This document shows positions 36,761 through 45,340 of a stretch of 64,000 bases of DNA, piece after piece; position 1 is the stretch's first letter, and each line of letters starts with the position of its first letter. The notes under the pieces were generated by a model that saw nothing but the letters and a program-made list of their open reading frames with translations, did no database searches and was not told the DNA's origin. Made by a program: the position numbers and the translations under genes. Location: NCBI GenBank assembly GCA_018242625.1, contig JAFEBO010000008.1, forward strand, positions 682,001 to 746,000, written 5' to 3'. This DNA comes from Planctomycetota bacterium (lineage in GTDB: Bacteria > Planctomycetota > Phycisphaerae > Phycisphaerales > UBA1924).

Positions 36761-37941
36761 CGCGGAGGCTGCCAAGGTGGCAAAGCGTAGTCGGGAGACG
36801 GGATCACGCCCGGCAACTGCGCCACGCCATTGCGCGGACTGCGGATCATTCCCGCGACCGATTCCGCGGCGATCGGTGCCATGACCAGTTTCGTGGGCCA
36901 GACCGCGATCACCCCGGCGCCGACCTCGCGAACAACGGGGCCGTCCGGACGTCTGCCGGCCGCGTCCTTCCCTTCGGCTCGATCGACGCGCACCGTGCCG
37001 AATCGCCAAGTGTCGGTCTTGAGCGAGGGGAAGCAAGCGTGCATTTCGGATCTGGCGGCGTCGATCTGCGCTGCCGCGTCCCGAGTCACGCCCGACTCTG
37101 CAATCTCGCCTCCCATGTACCACACTCGCTCGCCATTCGCGAAGGAAGTGGTGATTGTCAGACGCGGTTTGTCGCTTGCGGACGCGATCCAATGCCCGTA
37201 AAGGTCCTCTGTCGGGCCACGCGCGAAGACCATGTGCAGCGGCCGCCTTTGCGACCAGTCCTGTGGAGTAAGCCCGAGCATGGTCAGAAGCTGCTCATTG
37301 CCCCCTCCCGCGCACAAAACCAGTGTGCCCGTCCGGATGAGGCCGGCGGAAGTGCGAACCTCGACGCCGTTCCCTGTCGGCGTGATCGATTCCACCGACG
37401 CCCGCCCGATCGGCCCTGAATTCTGTGAAGCCAGAGCCGCAAGAGCCGACGCGGGGTCGAGCACCCATTCATCCACGCGGTAGATCTGTCCGCCGCGTCC
37501 GCTCAGGAGCGAGGGAAAAGCGTCGGCTTGCAGCGGCTGAACGTGGCTTTTCATGAGGCGGGAAGCAACCGCGCCGGTCGCCCGGGCGATAAGCCCCCCA
37601 CTCGTCCAGAGAAACATCGATCGAGCAAGCACGCGCGCGGAGCGAAGGTCGGGGCCGCCCTTTCCTCCCAACGACTCATCCCAGCGGGCGGCAGCTTCTT
37701 CCGCGGCGCGGGCCGCCTCGCTCGCCTGCGCACTGAATGCGTACTTCACACCCCGGTGAAGAATTCCCTGGGAGAGGACGGTTTGCCCGTCGCCCAGCCT
37801 GGAGCTTTCGAGAACTAGGACGCCGTAGCCAAGCTGCGCCAATTTCCAGCGGCACCACAGCCCCGCAACGCCCCCGCCAATGATCGTGACGTCGGCATGA
37901 GCACAGGCGTTGGAGTTGGAAGCGGTGGAGAACTCGGTCAT
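36757..37941 (-). CDS. FAD-dependent oxidoreductase (DAO family)
   Basis: 394 residues. The dinucleotide-binding motif TIIGGGVAGLWCRWKLA starts near residue 19, and GTLVLCAGGGNEQLL marks the second FAD-contacting segment. The overall layout resembles D-amino-acid oxidase or glycerol-3-phosphate dehydrogenase-like flavoproteins. The start overlaps the LysM gene stop and the stop overlaps the AKR start, each by 4 nt. The substrate cannot be predicted. Confidence 0.85.
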   Translation of the reverse strand: MTEFSTASNSNACAHADVTIIGGGVAGLWCRWKLAQLGYGVLVLESSRLGDGQTVLSQGILHRGVKYAFSAQASEAARAAEEAAARWDESLGGKGGPDLRSARVLARSMFLWTSGGLIARATGAVASRLMKSHVQPLQADAFPSLLSGRGGQIYRVDEWVLDPASALAALASQNSGPIGRASVESITPTGNGVEVRTSAGLIRTGTLVLCAGGGNEQLLTMLGLTPQDWSQRRPLHMVFARGPTEDLYGHWIASASDKPRLTITTSFANGERVWYMGGEIAESGVTRDAAAQIDAARSEMHACFPSLKTDTWRFGTVRVDRAEGKDAAGRRPDGPVVREVGAGVIAVWPTKLVMAPIAAESVAGMIRSPRNGVAQLPGVIPSPDYALPPWQPPR

Positions 37942-38630
37942 TGCGGCGCGGGGGGAATCGTCAAAGTCTGGCCCGGACGAAGGTCCTCGGCCCTCTTGAG
38001 AACGGCCCTATTCGCATCCAGGATCAGATCGGTGTGCTTGATCGTTCCGTAAAACTTCCGTGAGATGGCGGTGAGCGTATCCCCAGGAACGACTTTGTAA
38101 GTCGAGGCGTTAGCGCCGGTCGCGGACGGCTTTGCGGGAGGAGGAGTGGCCGTGGGGCGCCCCTGAATGTTGCTTGGGTCCTTGGGAATTCGAATGACGC
38201 GACCGGGCTTCAGTCTGGTCGGATCGACAAGCGGATTGGCGCTTGCGATCAGGTCAGCCTTTGAACGACTGCCGAAGAACTTCTGCGCCAGAGATGGGAA
38301 CGTGTCGCCCTGCTCGATCGTGTAGTCGGTGAACTCGGGGGCGAGGACGCCACCCCCGCCGGACGAACGGGGCGACTTGGTATCGCTCTTTCCCTCGGCT
38401 TTAGGAGGGGCCGCCTTGGGATTTGGGGCCGCGGACGGCGCCGGGGGGTCCGGAGGGGATACCCGACTCGCCGGCAGGGAGTCGGCAGACTTGCTGTAGC
38501 TGATCGGCGGTTCGGCGGGGGTCCAGAGCCAGAAAACGATGATCCAGACCACCACAAGGCAGAGCAGTCCGGCCGCAATCTTTCCGCCGTGCTGATCCAC
38601 GAGCAGTCTCCTGCCCGCCACGAGCCGCAT
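37938..38630 (-). CDS. Membrane-anchored protein with two LysM domains
   Basis: 230 residues. One transmembrane helix (about 16-37, IAAGLLCLVVVWIIVFWLW) anchors it, with a short cytoplasmic N-terminus. A Pro/Ala/Ser-rich linker leads to two LysM units: DYTIEQGDTFPSLAQKFFG and TYKVVPGDTLTAISRKFYG, each ending with a PGRVIRIP or PGQTLTIP strand. LysM binds peptidoglycan or other N-acetylglucosamine polymers, so it may tie the envelope to the cell wall. 14 bp after secDF. Confidence 0.9.
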   Translation of the reverse strand: MRLVAGRRLLVDQHGGKIAAGLLCLVVVWIIVFWLWTPAEPPISYSKSADSLPASRVSPPDPPAPSAAPNPKAAPPKAEGKSDTKSPRSSGGGGVLAPEFTDYTIEQGDTFPSLAQKFFGSRSKADLIASANPLVDPTRLKPGRVIRIPKDPSNIQGRPTATPPPAKPSATGANASTYKVVPGDTLTAISRKFYGTIKHTDLILDANRAVLKRAEDLRPGQTLTIPPAPQ

Positions 38631-38644
38631 GAGCTTCCGAACGC

Positions 38645-41600
38645 TTACGGGGCGGCCAATGCCGAACTGCGCACCGACGTAACGAGGCCATTGGTCGATT
38701 CGGTCGTGGGCGGAGCAGATTCATCGGCTCGCCGGCGCTTCCCGGACCAGACCAGCGGTGCCGCCACGGCGACCGAGGAGTAGGTGCCCACGATCAGGCC
38801 GGCCCCGAGGGCAAAGGCAAAGGGCCTCATGCCCTCTCCCCCGAGCACGTAGAGCGCGGCGCAGGAGAAGAGAGTCGTGCCGCCGGTGATGACGGTTCGG
38901 CTCAGGGTGTGGTTCACGGCGGTGTTGATCATGTCGTAGTCGGCTTCGGCGCTCTTTCCCTTGGTCTCACGGATGCGGTCCATGATGACGATGGTGTCGT
39001 TGAGCGAATAGCCGGCGATCGTCAGCAAGGCCGCGATCATGTTGAGGTCGATCCGGAACGGCAGCAGACCCAGCGACCGGGCGATCTTCTCGGTCGCTTC
39101 GTGCTGGTACATCACCTGGCAGACCGCGATGCAGCAGACCACAACCACGACGTCGTGGACAAGCGCGACAAGGGCCGCGATCGAGAACCGAAGGCTCTTG
39201 AACCGCAGCCAGATGTAAATCGAAATGAGCAAGAATGACATGGAAGAAGCGATGATCGCCTGCGCCCGGAAGGACTCCGCGATCGCGGCGCTAAAGAGGA
39301 CGAGGCTGGCCGGATTTTGGGCCTGTGTCAGGGCGCTCGCCACCAGTTTCCACTCACGGTCCGCAACCTGATCCTGCCAGCGGGCTTCGTTATCGAAAAC
39401 GCGATTCGCATCGTCGTACACAATGACCGCGGCGGACTTGACGGCCGCGGCATCGCCGTCGAGCACCACAACGCTGCGCTTCCGGTTGAGCGTGTCGGCG
39501 TATTCGGAGTTCCCGCGGGTGGCCTCGAGACGCGACTGCAGAGTCGCGAGCGGTACCGGCGGGGTGATCTGTTCGAGCAGGATGGCCACGCCGCCGATGG
39601 AATCGCCCACGTTGCGAGGAGAGGCGAGTTTCCTGCCAAGGTTCGTTCCGAGGTCGCCGGTGACGATGCGGTGCACCGGCGTCTCTGCCGCCGAGCGGCC
39701 GTCCGACCCCTTGAACTTGAGGGCGGGCTCCTGCTCCATCACATCGGAGAACTTGTTCACGAGCGCTTCGAGGACGATGTCTCCCTTTTCGAGGATTGAC
39801 TTGACCGTGAATCGACGGCTCGTGACGCCGTCGGCCTCGGGATCGATCGGGAGCACTTCGGCGTTTAGAAGTTCTTTGAGCGGGCTGTCCTGCGGCGCCT
39901 CCTGCGCGATCTGTTCCACGCGCCTGAGGACCTCTTCACGCGTCATCGTGACGTATTGATTGGAACCCGGGGTCTTTTCCTTGAACTCGAGAGTGACGGC
40001 TGTTCCGCCGCGGAACTCGTTATCGAGCATGGAGGCGCCGCGATAGATGACGAGCCCGGTCCCGATCAGAATGTAGAGGATCGAAACGGAGAAGAAGACC
40101 GGCCGCAGTCGCAGCCAGTCGACATTCGGAGTCAGCGCTCTCTGCAGGCCCGGCCACGCGAGCGGAAGCATGTTGACCCGCTTCCAGCCCCATCCGAGCA
40201 GCATGCCGAAGACCAGGCGGCTGAATATCAGGGCGCAGAAAAGCGTCGAGACGACGCCGATTCCCATGGTGATCGCAAATCCGCGAATTTCCTGCGTGCC
40301 CGTGTAGGCAAGCACAACGCAGACGATCAGGTTCGTGACGTTGCCGTCGATGATCGAACTGAATGCCTTGTCGAAGCCGATTCGGACTGCCGTTTTCGTG
40401 TCGGCACCCCGCAGGATTTCCTCGCGTATGCGCTCGTAAACCAGCACGTTGGAGTCGACGGCCATGCCGAACGTGAGGATGACACCGGCGATCCCCGGCA
40501 TGCTGAACGCCGCATGGTTCATCGCCAGTGCGCCCAGCACGAAGATCGAGTTCGCCACGAGCGCCAGCACCGCGATGAGACCGGCACCGAAGTAGTAGAC
40601 CACCATGAAAGCGGATACGACGACCAGCGCCACCACGCCCGCCTTGAAGCCCTTCTGGAGGTTGTCGGCGCCGAGTTCAGGTCCGACCGAACTGATGCTG
40701 ATCGGCGTGGGGCTGAGCTTTGCCTGCAGGGAGCCCGCGGCCAGCACCCGGATCACGTAGCGGCGTTCGTCGGCGCTGAATTCGCCGGTGATCTGGCCGT
40801 TCTTGCTGATCGCCGACTGCAGCGTGGGAGCGGTGTAGATCTCGTCGTCCAGGAGAACCGCCATGCGCTCCTTGACGTGGTCCTTGGTGAGTTCGCCCAG
40901 TAGGTTGGCGCCCGGCGCGTCCATTGTGAAAGCGATCGCCGGAAGGCCACGTTGATCGCGGTCTTCCTGAGCCTTGGCCACGCCCCAGTTTCCTTCCGCC
41001 TTCGTCAGGCGGCTGCCCTTCACGTCCCAGCAGAGGATGTAGTACTGACCCTGGTATTCGTCTCCGATGTAATTGCGTGAACGGAAGAACTCTGCAGGGC
41101 TTGCTTCCAGGAATTTCAGTTCGGCCTGTGAGTGATACCAGCCGTCAATCTGGTTGATCTTGCACCACATTGCGTCCGGCGACCGGGCGGCGCGGGGGCC
41201 CTTCTCGCGCAATTCGCGGCGGAGCTGGTCCTCATTGGCCAGACGACCCGGATCGACCGTGATGCGGAAGGAAAGAACGCCCGCACCCTGCAGCATGCGG
41301 ACAAGATCCTGAGGATCATCGAAGGTCGTCCGCTTATCGGCGTACGCCTTGTACACCTGGAGCACGTGATCGAGCTGTTGAGCGGCGTCGGGATACGACT
41401 CGCGCAGTCGTGCGAGCGCGTGCTCGCGCGGGCTGGGCTGTTCCACCCGCTTACCGGACGCATCGTCGAGCTTGCGCTTACGGTCGGAGAGCATCAGCGC
41501 CTGACGCACTTCCGAGGCCGGAAGCACCGTGGCGAGCACGCCCTTCATCGACTCTTCCACCGCCATCTCGGCCTCGCCGGCCTTGTCGACCAGCGTATCG

Positions 41601-42139
41601 ATCTCGTTCGAGGGCGCTGAAGCGGCCTTTGCTGCCGCCAGTTCCCCACGCAGCATGGTCGCCTGATCCGCCTGCTGAACCAGCTTGTCCAGGAGCGTCC
41701 TGCGCTTGTCGTTGCCTTCGCTCAGTTCGTCGATCTTCTTCGCACGCTCGGCGGCGGGCATCGCGAGCAATTCGGCCAGGCGCTCGCGGGTGACGGATGT
41801 GCGCCCGAGTGCTCGAAGCGACTCTTCGAACTTCGCCTTGAGTTCTTTCACTTCCGCGCGCGGAAGGGGCATCGAGATTTCGATGCGGTCCTTGCCCTGG
41901 CGCACCATCGAGATTTCGAGCAGGCCGTCGGGATCGACGCGTTTTTTCAGCAGGTCGATGGTGGCAGCGACGACGGCCGGTGCGTCCTCGTTGGGTCCGA
42001 TCTCAAGCTGGTAAACCAGCGTGACGCCGCCCGCCAGATCCTTGCCGAGTCGCAGAGTTTCCTGGGGCGGATAAAGCTGCCAGAAGAAGAAGGCGAGGAT
42101 CGCCAAGACGAAGCAGAAATTGCGATAGAGCTTGCCCAT
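38645..42139 (-). CDS. secDF: Fused protein translocase subunits SecD-SecF
   Basis: 1164 residues, a natural SecD-SecF fusion that uses the proton gradient to aid late steps of Sec export. The SecD half has TM1, a large extracytoplasmic region with an expanded, highly charged insert (about residues 60-330), then FGMAVDSNVLVYERIREE. The SecF half restarts near LRPVFFSVSILYILIGTG with EFRGGTAVTLEF and contains AGYSLNDTIVIMDRIRE. Both halves end in the usual six-helix pattern. It lies 63 bp downstream of yajC, the classic partner arrangement. Confidence 0.96.
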   Translation of the reverse strand: MGKLYRNFCFVLAILAFFFWQLYPPQETLRLGKDLAGGVTLVYQLEIGPNEDAPAVVAATIDLLKKRVDPDGLLEISMVRQGKDRIEISMPLPRAEVKELKAKFEESLRALGRTSVTRERLAELLAMPAAERAKKIDELSEGNDKRRTLLDKLVQQADQATMLRGELAAAKAASAPSNEIDTLVDKAGEAEMAVEESMKGVLATVLPASEVRQALMLSDRKRKLDDASGKRVEQPSPREHALARLRESYPDAAQQLDHVLQVYKAYADKRTTFDDPQDLVRMLQGAGVLSFRITVDPGRLANEDQLRRELREKGPRAARSPDAMWCKINQIDGWYHSQAELKFLEASPAEFFRSRNYIGDEYQGQYYILCWDVKGSRLTKAEGNWGVAKAQEDRDQRGLPAIAFTMDAPGANLLGELTKDHVKERMAVLLDDEIYTAPTLQSAISKNGQITGEFSADERRYVIRVLAAGSLQAKLSPTPISISSVGPELGADNLQKGFKAGVVALVVVSAFMVVYYFGAGLIAVLALVANSIFVLGALAMNHAAFSMPGIAGVILTFGMAVDSNVLVYERIREEILRGADTKTAVRIGFDKAFSSIIDGNVTNLIVCVVLAYTGTQEIRGFAITMGIGVVSTLFCALIFSRLVFGMLLGWGWKRVNMLPLAWPGLQRALTPNVDWLRLRPVFFSVSILYILIGTGLVIYRGASMLDNEFRGGTAVTLEFKEKTPGSNQYVTMTREEVLRRVEQIAQEAPQDSPLKELLNAEVLPIDPEADGVTSRRFTVKSILEKGDIVLEALVNKFSDVMEQEPALKFKGSDGRSAAETPVHRIVTGDLGTNLGRKLASPRNVGDSIGGVAILLEQITPPVPLATLQSRLEATRGNSEYADTLNRKRSVVVLDGDAAAVKSAAVIVYDDANRVFDNEARWQDQVADREWKLVASALTQAQNPASLVLFSAAIAESFRAQAIIASSMSFLLISIYIWLRFKSLRFSIAALVALVHDVVVVVCCIAVCQVMYQHEATEKIARSLGLLPFRIDLNMIAALLTIAGYSLNDTIVIMDRIRETKGKSAEADYDMINTAVNHTLSRTVITGGTTLFSCAALYVLGGEGMRPFAFALGAGLIVGTYSSVAVAAPLVWSGKRRRADESAPPTTESTNGLVTSVRSSALAAP

Positions 42140-42202
42140 GCGGATTCCGAATTTGTGTCCGAGCCGGGCGTCAGTGCCCGGGAGCTACCCACCCTGCGAG
42201 GT

Positions 42203-42721
42203 TCAGCGTGCCCCGGCGTTGGCGGAGGCGAGTTTGGGTTCGACCGTCGTGTCCGATTTCGCGTCGCGTGTGTTCTTCAGGACGGCCTGCACCGCCGAAC
42301 GGGCGAAGCGGATCCTGCCTTCTTCCATTTTCAGGACGATCTCATCATCCCGCAGTTCCGAAACCACGCCGATGATCCCGCCGATCATCTGCACGGTGTC
42401 GCCCTTCTTCACCGAGGAGTTGAGCTCCGCCCGCTTCTTCTTTTCCGACCGGTTTCCGTTCCAGATCACGAAAAGCATGATGCCGCACAGCGGCAGGAGA
42501 AAAACGAGCATGGAATCCATCGGACCCGATGGACGCGCCGGTGTACCCGGCGTGGCGCTCTGCAGCGCCTGACTCTCGCCGGGCGCCGGTTTGGAAGCCG
42601 TAGGGATCCCCAGGGGCACCAGAGCCTGGTTGGAATTTCCAGCGGGAGCAGTGGTGGCAGGGGCACCGGCATTAACACCGGCCTGGGCCAACACAAGGTT
42701 GTAAGCAAACTGGGTCTGCAT
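42203..42721 (-). CDS. yajC: Preprotein translocase subunit YajC
   Basis: 172 residues from ATG 42721 (GGAG 9 nt upstream). A single transmembrane helix (MLVFLLPLCGIMLFVIW) is followed by NRSEKKKRAELNSSVKKGD and TVQMIGGIIGVVSELRDDE, the YajC signature. The protein is longer than usual because of an Ala/Pro/Gln-rich extension of about 65 residues before the helix. It accompanies secDF in the Sec holotranslocon. A 7-bp hairpin lies 29-50 nt upstream of the start. Confidence 0.93.
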   Translation of the reverse strand: MQTQFAYNLVLAQAGVNAGAPATTAPAGNSNQALVPLGIPTASKPAPGESQALQSATPGTPARPSGPMDSMLVFLLPLCGIMLFVIWNGNRSEKKKRAELNSSVKKGDTVQMIGGIIGVVSELRDDEIVLKMEEGRIRFARSAVQAVLKNTRDAKSDTTVEPKLASANAGAR

Positions 42722-42835
42722 TGAATCTCGCTCCGGACAGATGGGCCCGCGGAGGGTCCGAAAGCCCTCCGAACAGGGAATCACAAGGGTAGCCGTTCCG
42801 ACGCGAATTGTCGGCCCCAAAGAGCCGGGAAAACG

Positions 42836-44107
42836 CTAGATCGCGACCGGGGCTTGCCCATCCGAAACCGGCGTATACGCAACTGGCCAGCGGGCCCTGA
42901 ACCCCGCCCATTCATCCGAGACAATGGTGCTCCGCAGGTCGGCCATAAACCGCTGGAAATGGCGGAGATTATGGAGCGTGACGAGGATGGGGCCGAGCAT
43001 TTCGTCCGCCATGAAAAGATGCCGCAGATAGGAGCGCGAGAAGTGGCCGACGCGAACTTCTGAAGCGCCGGCGCAAGCCTCGCAGTCGCAACCCGGCTCG
43101 ATGGGACGCGGGTCGTCCGCGAACTGGGCGTTGCGAAGCCGGATCTGGCCGGAAGCGGTAAACGCATTCGCGTTGCGACCGTTGCGGGTGGGGAGCACGC
43201 AGTCGAACATATCGACGCCGGAGCGGACCGCCTCCAGGATGTCCCGCTCGTACCCCACCCCCATCAGGTACCGGGGTTTGTGGTCGGGCAGGAGGGGCGC
43301 CGTGAATCGCACGATCTTCGCGATGTCCTCAGGGCTCTCGCCGACCGCGACGCCGCCGATCGCGAATCCGGGACAATCCAAAGCGCAAATCCGCTCCGCG
43401 GACCAGCGGCGCCGGTCGAGGTCGGTGCCACCCTGCACGATCCCGAAGAGTGCCTGCACATCTTTCCGCTCGTGGGCACGGATGCAGCGCTCAAGCCACC
43501 GCACCGTCCTTTCGTTCGCAAGATCGAGGCGGGCGACATGGTCATACGTCTTCGGCCGGCCGCCCCCTGCCACTCCGCGGACCGAGTCGCGGCGTGCGGC
43601 CGAAGCAAGCCGAGGCTGGTTCGGAGCCTGAGCATTGGGGTCGATCGAGGGGGGGCAATCGTCGAACGCCATCATGATGTCCGGACCCAGCATGTTCTGC
43701 ACGGCGATGGCCCGTTCAGGGGTGAGCCGGACCTCACTGCCATCAACGATCGATTTGAAAGTCACCCCATCATCATCGACTCGATTGAGCTCGCTCAGGC
43801 TGTACGCCTGGTAACCGCCCGAGTCCGTCAGGATGGGGCGCGGCCAATTCATGAACGAATGAACACCTCCCATTTTCTGGACAAGCTCGGGGCCGGGCCT
43901 CAGAAGCAGGTGGTAGGTGTTGTTCAGCAGAATCTCGGCCCCGGTCCTTCGGACAAGTTCCGGGGTGATCCCCTTGACGGTGCCCTTGGTTCCGACCGGC
44001 ATGAACGCGGGGGTCTGAAAGCTGCCGTGCGGCGTGGTCACGACACCTCTCCTCGCTGCGCAGGAGCTGGATCGTGCCGCGATTTCAAATCGGAGCGGAG
44101 CGGGCAT
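42836..44107 (-). CDS. tgt: tRNA-guanine transglycosylase
   Basis: Exchanges G34 of GUN-anticodon tRNAs for preQ1, a step of queuosine synthesis. The catalytic Asp is in MAFDDCPP, the second Asp in GVDMFDCVLPTRNGRNA, and zinc ligands in CDCEAC with a later His in LVTLHNLRHF. DSGGYQAYSL replaces the usual DSGGFQVFSL. 423 residues, longer than the typical 375-380, mainly through an insertion of about 25 residues after the catalytic Asp (APNQPRLASAARR...GGGRPKTYD). It sits 114 bp upstream of yajC; tgt-yajC-secDF is a widespread gene order. Confidence 0.96.
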   Translation of the reverse strand: MPAPLRFEIAARSSSCAARRGVVTTPHGSFQTPAFMPVGTKGTVKGITPELVRRTGAEILLNNTYHLLLRPGPELVQKMGGVHSFMNWPRPILTDSGGYQAYSLSELNRVDDDGVTFKSIVDGSEVRLTPERAIAVQNMLGPDIMMAFDDCPPSIDPNAQAPNQPRLASAARRDSVRGVAGGGRPKTYDHVARLDLANERTVRWLERCIRAHERKDVQALFGIVQGGTDLDRRRWSAERICALDCPGFAIGGVAVGESPEDIAKIVRFTAPLLPDHKPRYLMGVGYERDILEAVRSGVDMFDCVLPTRNGRNANAFTASGQIRLRNAQFADDPRPIEPGCDCEACAGASEVRVGHFSRSYLRHLFMADEMLGPILVTLHNLRHFQRFMADLRSTIVSDEWAGFRARWPVAYTPVSDGQAPVAI

Positions 44108-44128
44108 CGCAGATCATTGGCCGTCGCC

Positions 44129-45247
44129 TCAGCCTCCCATCGCCCGATCCGCGTCGCTGGAGCGGAGCCGATCGGTGTCGGCCGCCAGTATCTGCTTTTC
44201 TTTTTCGGTCAGGCTCGCGACGCCGGTAGCCCGGACCTTTCCGAGAATGCGGTCGACTTCCGCGGATTGCTCCGGACTGCCGCCCTTGAGCCAGCCCCAT
44301 CCCGGCTTCGGGCTCTTCTTGCGAGAATCGCTGAAAACGTCGAAGAAGTCGCGAAGTAGATGGATGTGCCGGATGAAGTAATAACCGGCAATCGCCCCGC
44401 CGATATGGGCGGCTTCTCCGCCGGCGTTCTTGGCGCCAAAGAGCAGGCTGACCATCGCCAGCGCGACGAACCCGTACGCAAAGGTTCTCATTCGAAGCGC
44501 GACGGGCGGGAACAGGAGCTGCACCATCGTGTTCGGCTCGACCTTTGCACACGCCATGATCACACCGAAGACACCCGCCGAAGCACCGACCAGCGGCGTC
44601 GTGGTCAGGTGGAACAGCAGCCCCGGGACGGCCGAAATCCCCATCGAATTGGCGATGATGCCGAGCAGGTTGAGCACGAGATACATGACGCCGCCGAAAA
44701 TTCCGGTCACAAGGTAAAACGCCAAGTACCGCTGGCCACCAAGGAACTTTTCGACGATCGGCCCAAAGACATACAGCCCGAGCATGTTGAAGAAAAGATG
44801 CCAGATGTTGGCGTGCAGAAACTGGAAGGTCACGAATCTCCACACTTCGAGCCGGAGTATCCGGTCGGTGGAGAAGTGTCCGTACGCCTCGATCGGCGGG
44901 CGAACGAGATAGTCCGAGCGCCCCACTATTTCCTTGCTCTTGGAATCAACGATCGGGCGCATGAGGTGCTGGTTCACTGCTGCGATCTGTTTCGGGCTGG
45001 CCTCTTCTCCGTTGGGCAGGTAATAGCGGTTCAGCTCTTCCGTCTGGGCGAGACTGGTGCCCGGATCCTTGAGAGATACCTGCTGGAGCTGCGGAACCCC
45101 GGGGCTCACAATGAACGAGCCGAGCACAAAGACGATCACATTGACAACGATGATCCACGTATTCACCGACCACATCCGTGGGGGCCCCATGAGCCCTCGC
45201 GATTGCTGGTCTTCCCACGCGTATTGCCGATCAGCCAGTCCCATCAA
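44129..45247 (-). CDS. Rhomboid-family intramembrane serine protease
   Basis: 372 residues. The catalytic Ser is in VGASAGVFGV and the His in EAAHIGGAIAGYYF, with the conserved FLHANIWHLFFNMLGLYVFG earlier. About six hydrophobic segments span the membrane. A hydrophilic loop of about 90 residues follows TM1. The C-terminal tail after KKSPKPGWGW is charged and predicted cytoplasmic. Cleaves membrane proteins within their helices; the substrate is unknown. 21 bp upstream of tgt. Confidence 0.92.
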   Translation of the reverse strand: MMGLADRQYAWEDQQSRGLMGPPRMWSVNTWIIVVNVIVFVLGSFIVSPGVPQLQQVSLKDPGTSLAQTEELNRYYLPNGEEASPKQIAAVNQHLMRPIVDSKSKEIVGRSDYLVRPPIEAYGHFSTDRILRLEVWRFVTFQFLHANIWHLFFNMLGLYVFGPIVEKFLGGQRYLAFYLVTGIFGGVMYLVLNLLGIIANSMGISAVPGLLFHLTTTPLVGASAGVFGVIMACAKVEPNTMVQLLFPPVALRMRTFAYGFVALAMVSLLFGAKNAGGEAAHIGGAIAGYYFIRHIHLLRDFFDVFSDSRKKSPKPGWGWLKGGSPEQSAEVDRILGKVRATGVASLTEKEKQILAADTDRLRSSDADRAMGG

Positions 45248-45340
45248 ATTCCTCCGCCTCGGTTCACAGATCCTGCCCGGGGGACTTTATCGGCTTGGAA
45301 GGTGCGAAATTCTGACCCCCGAGCCGCAACCGGGGATCTC

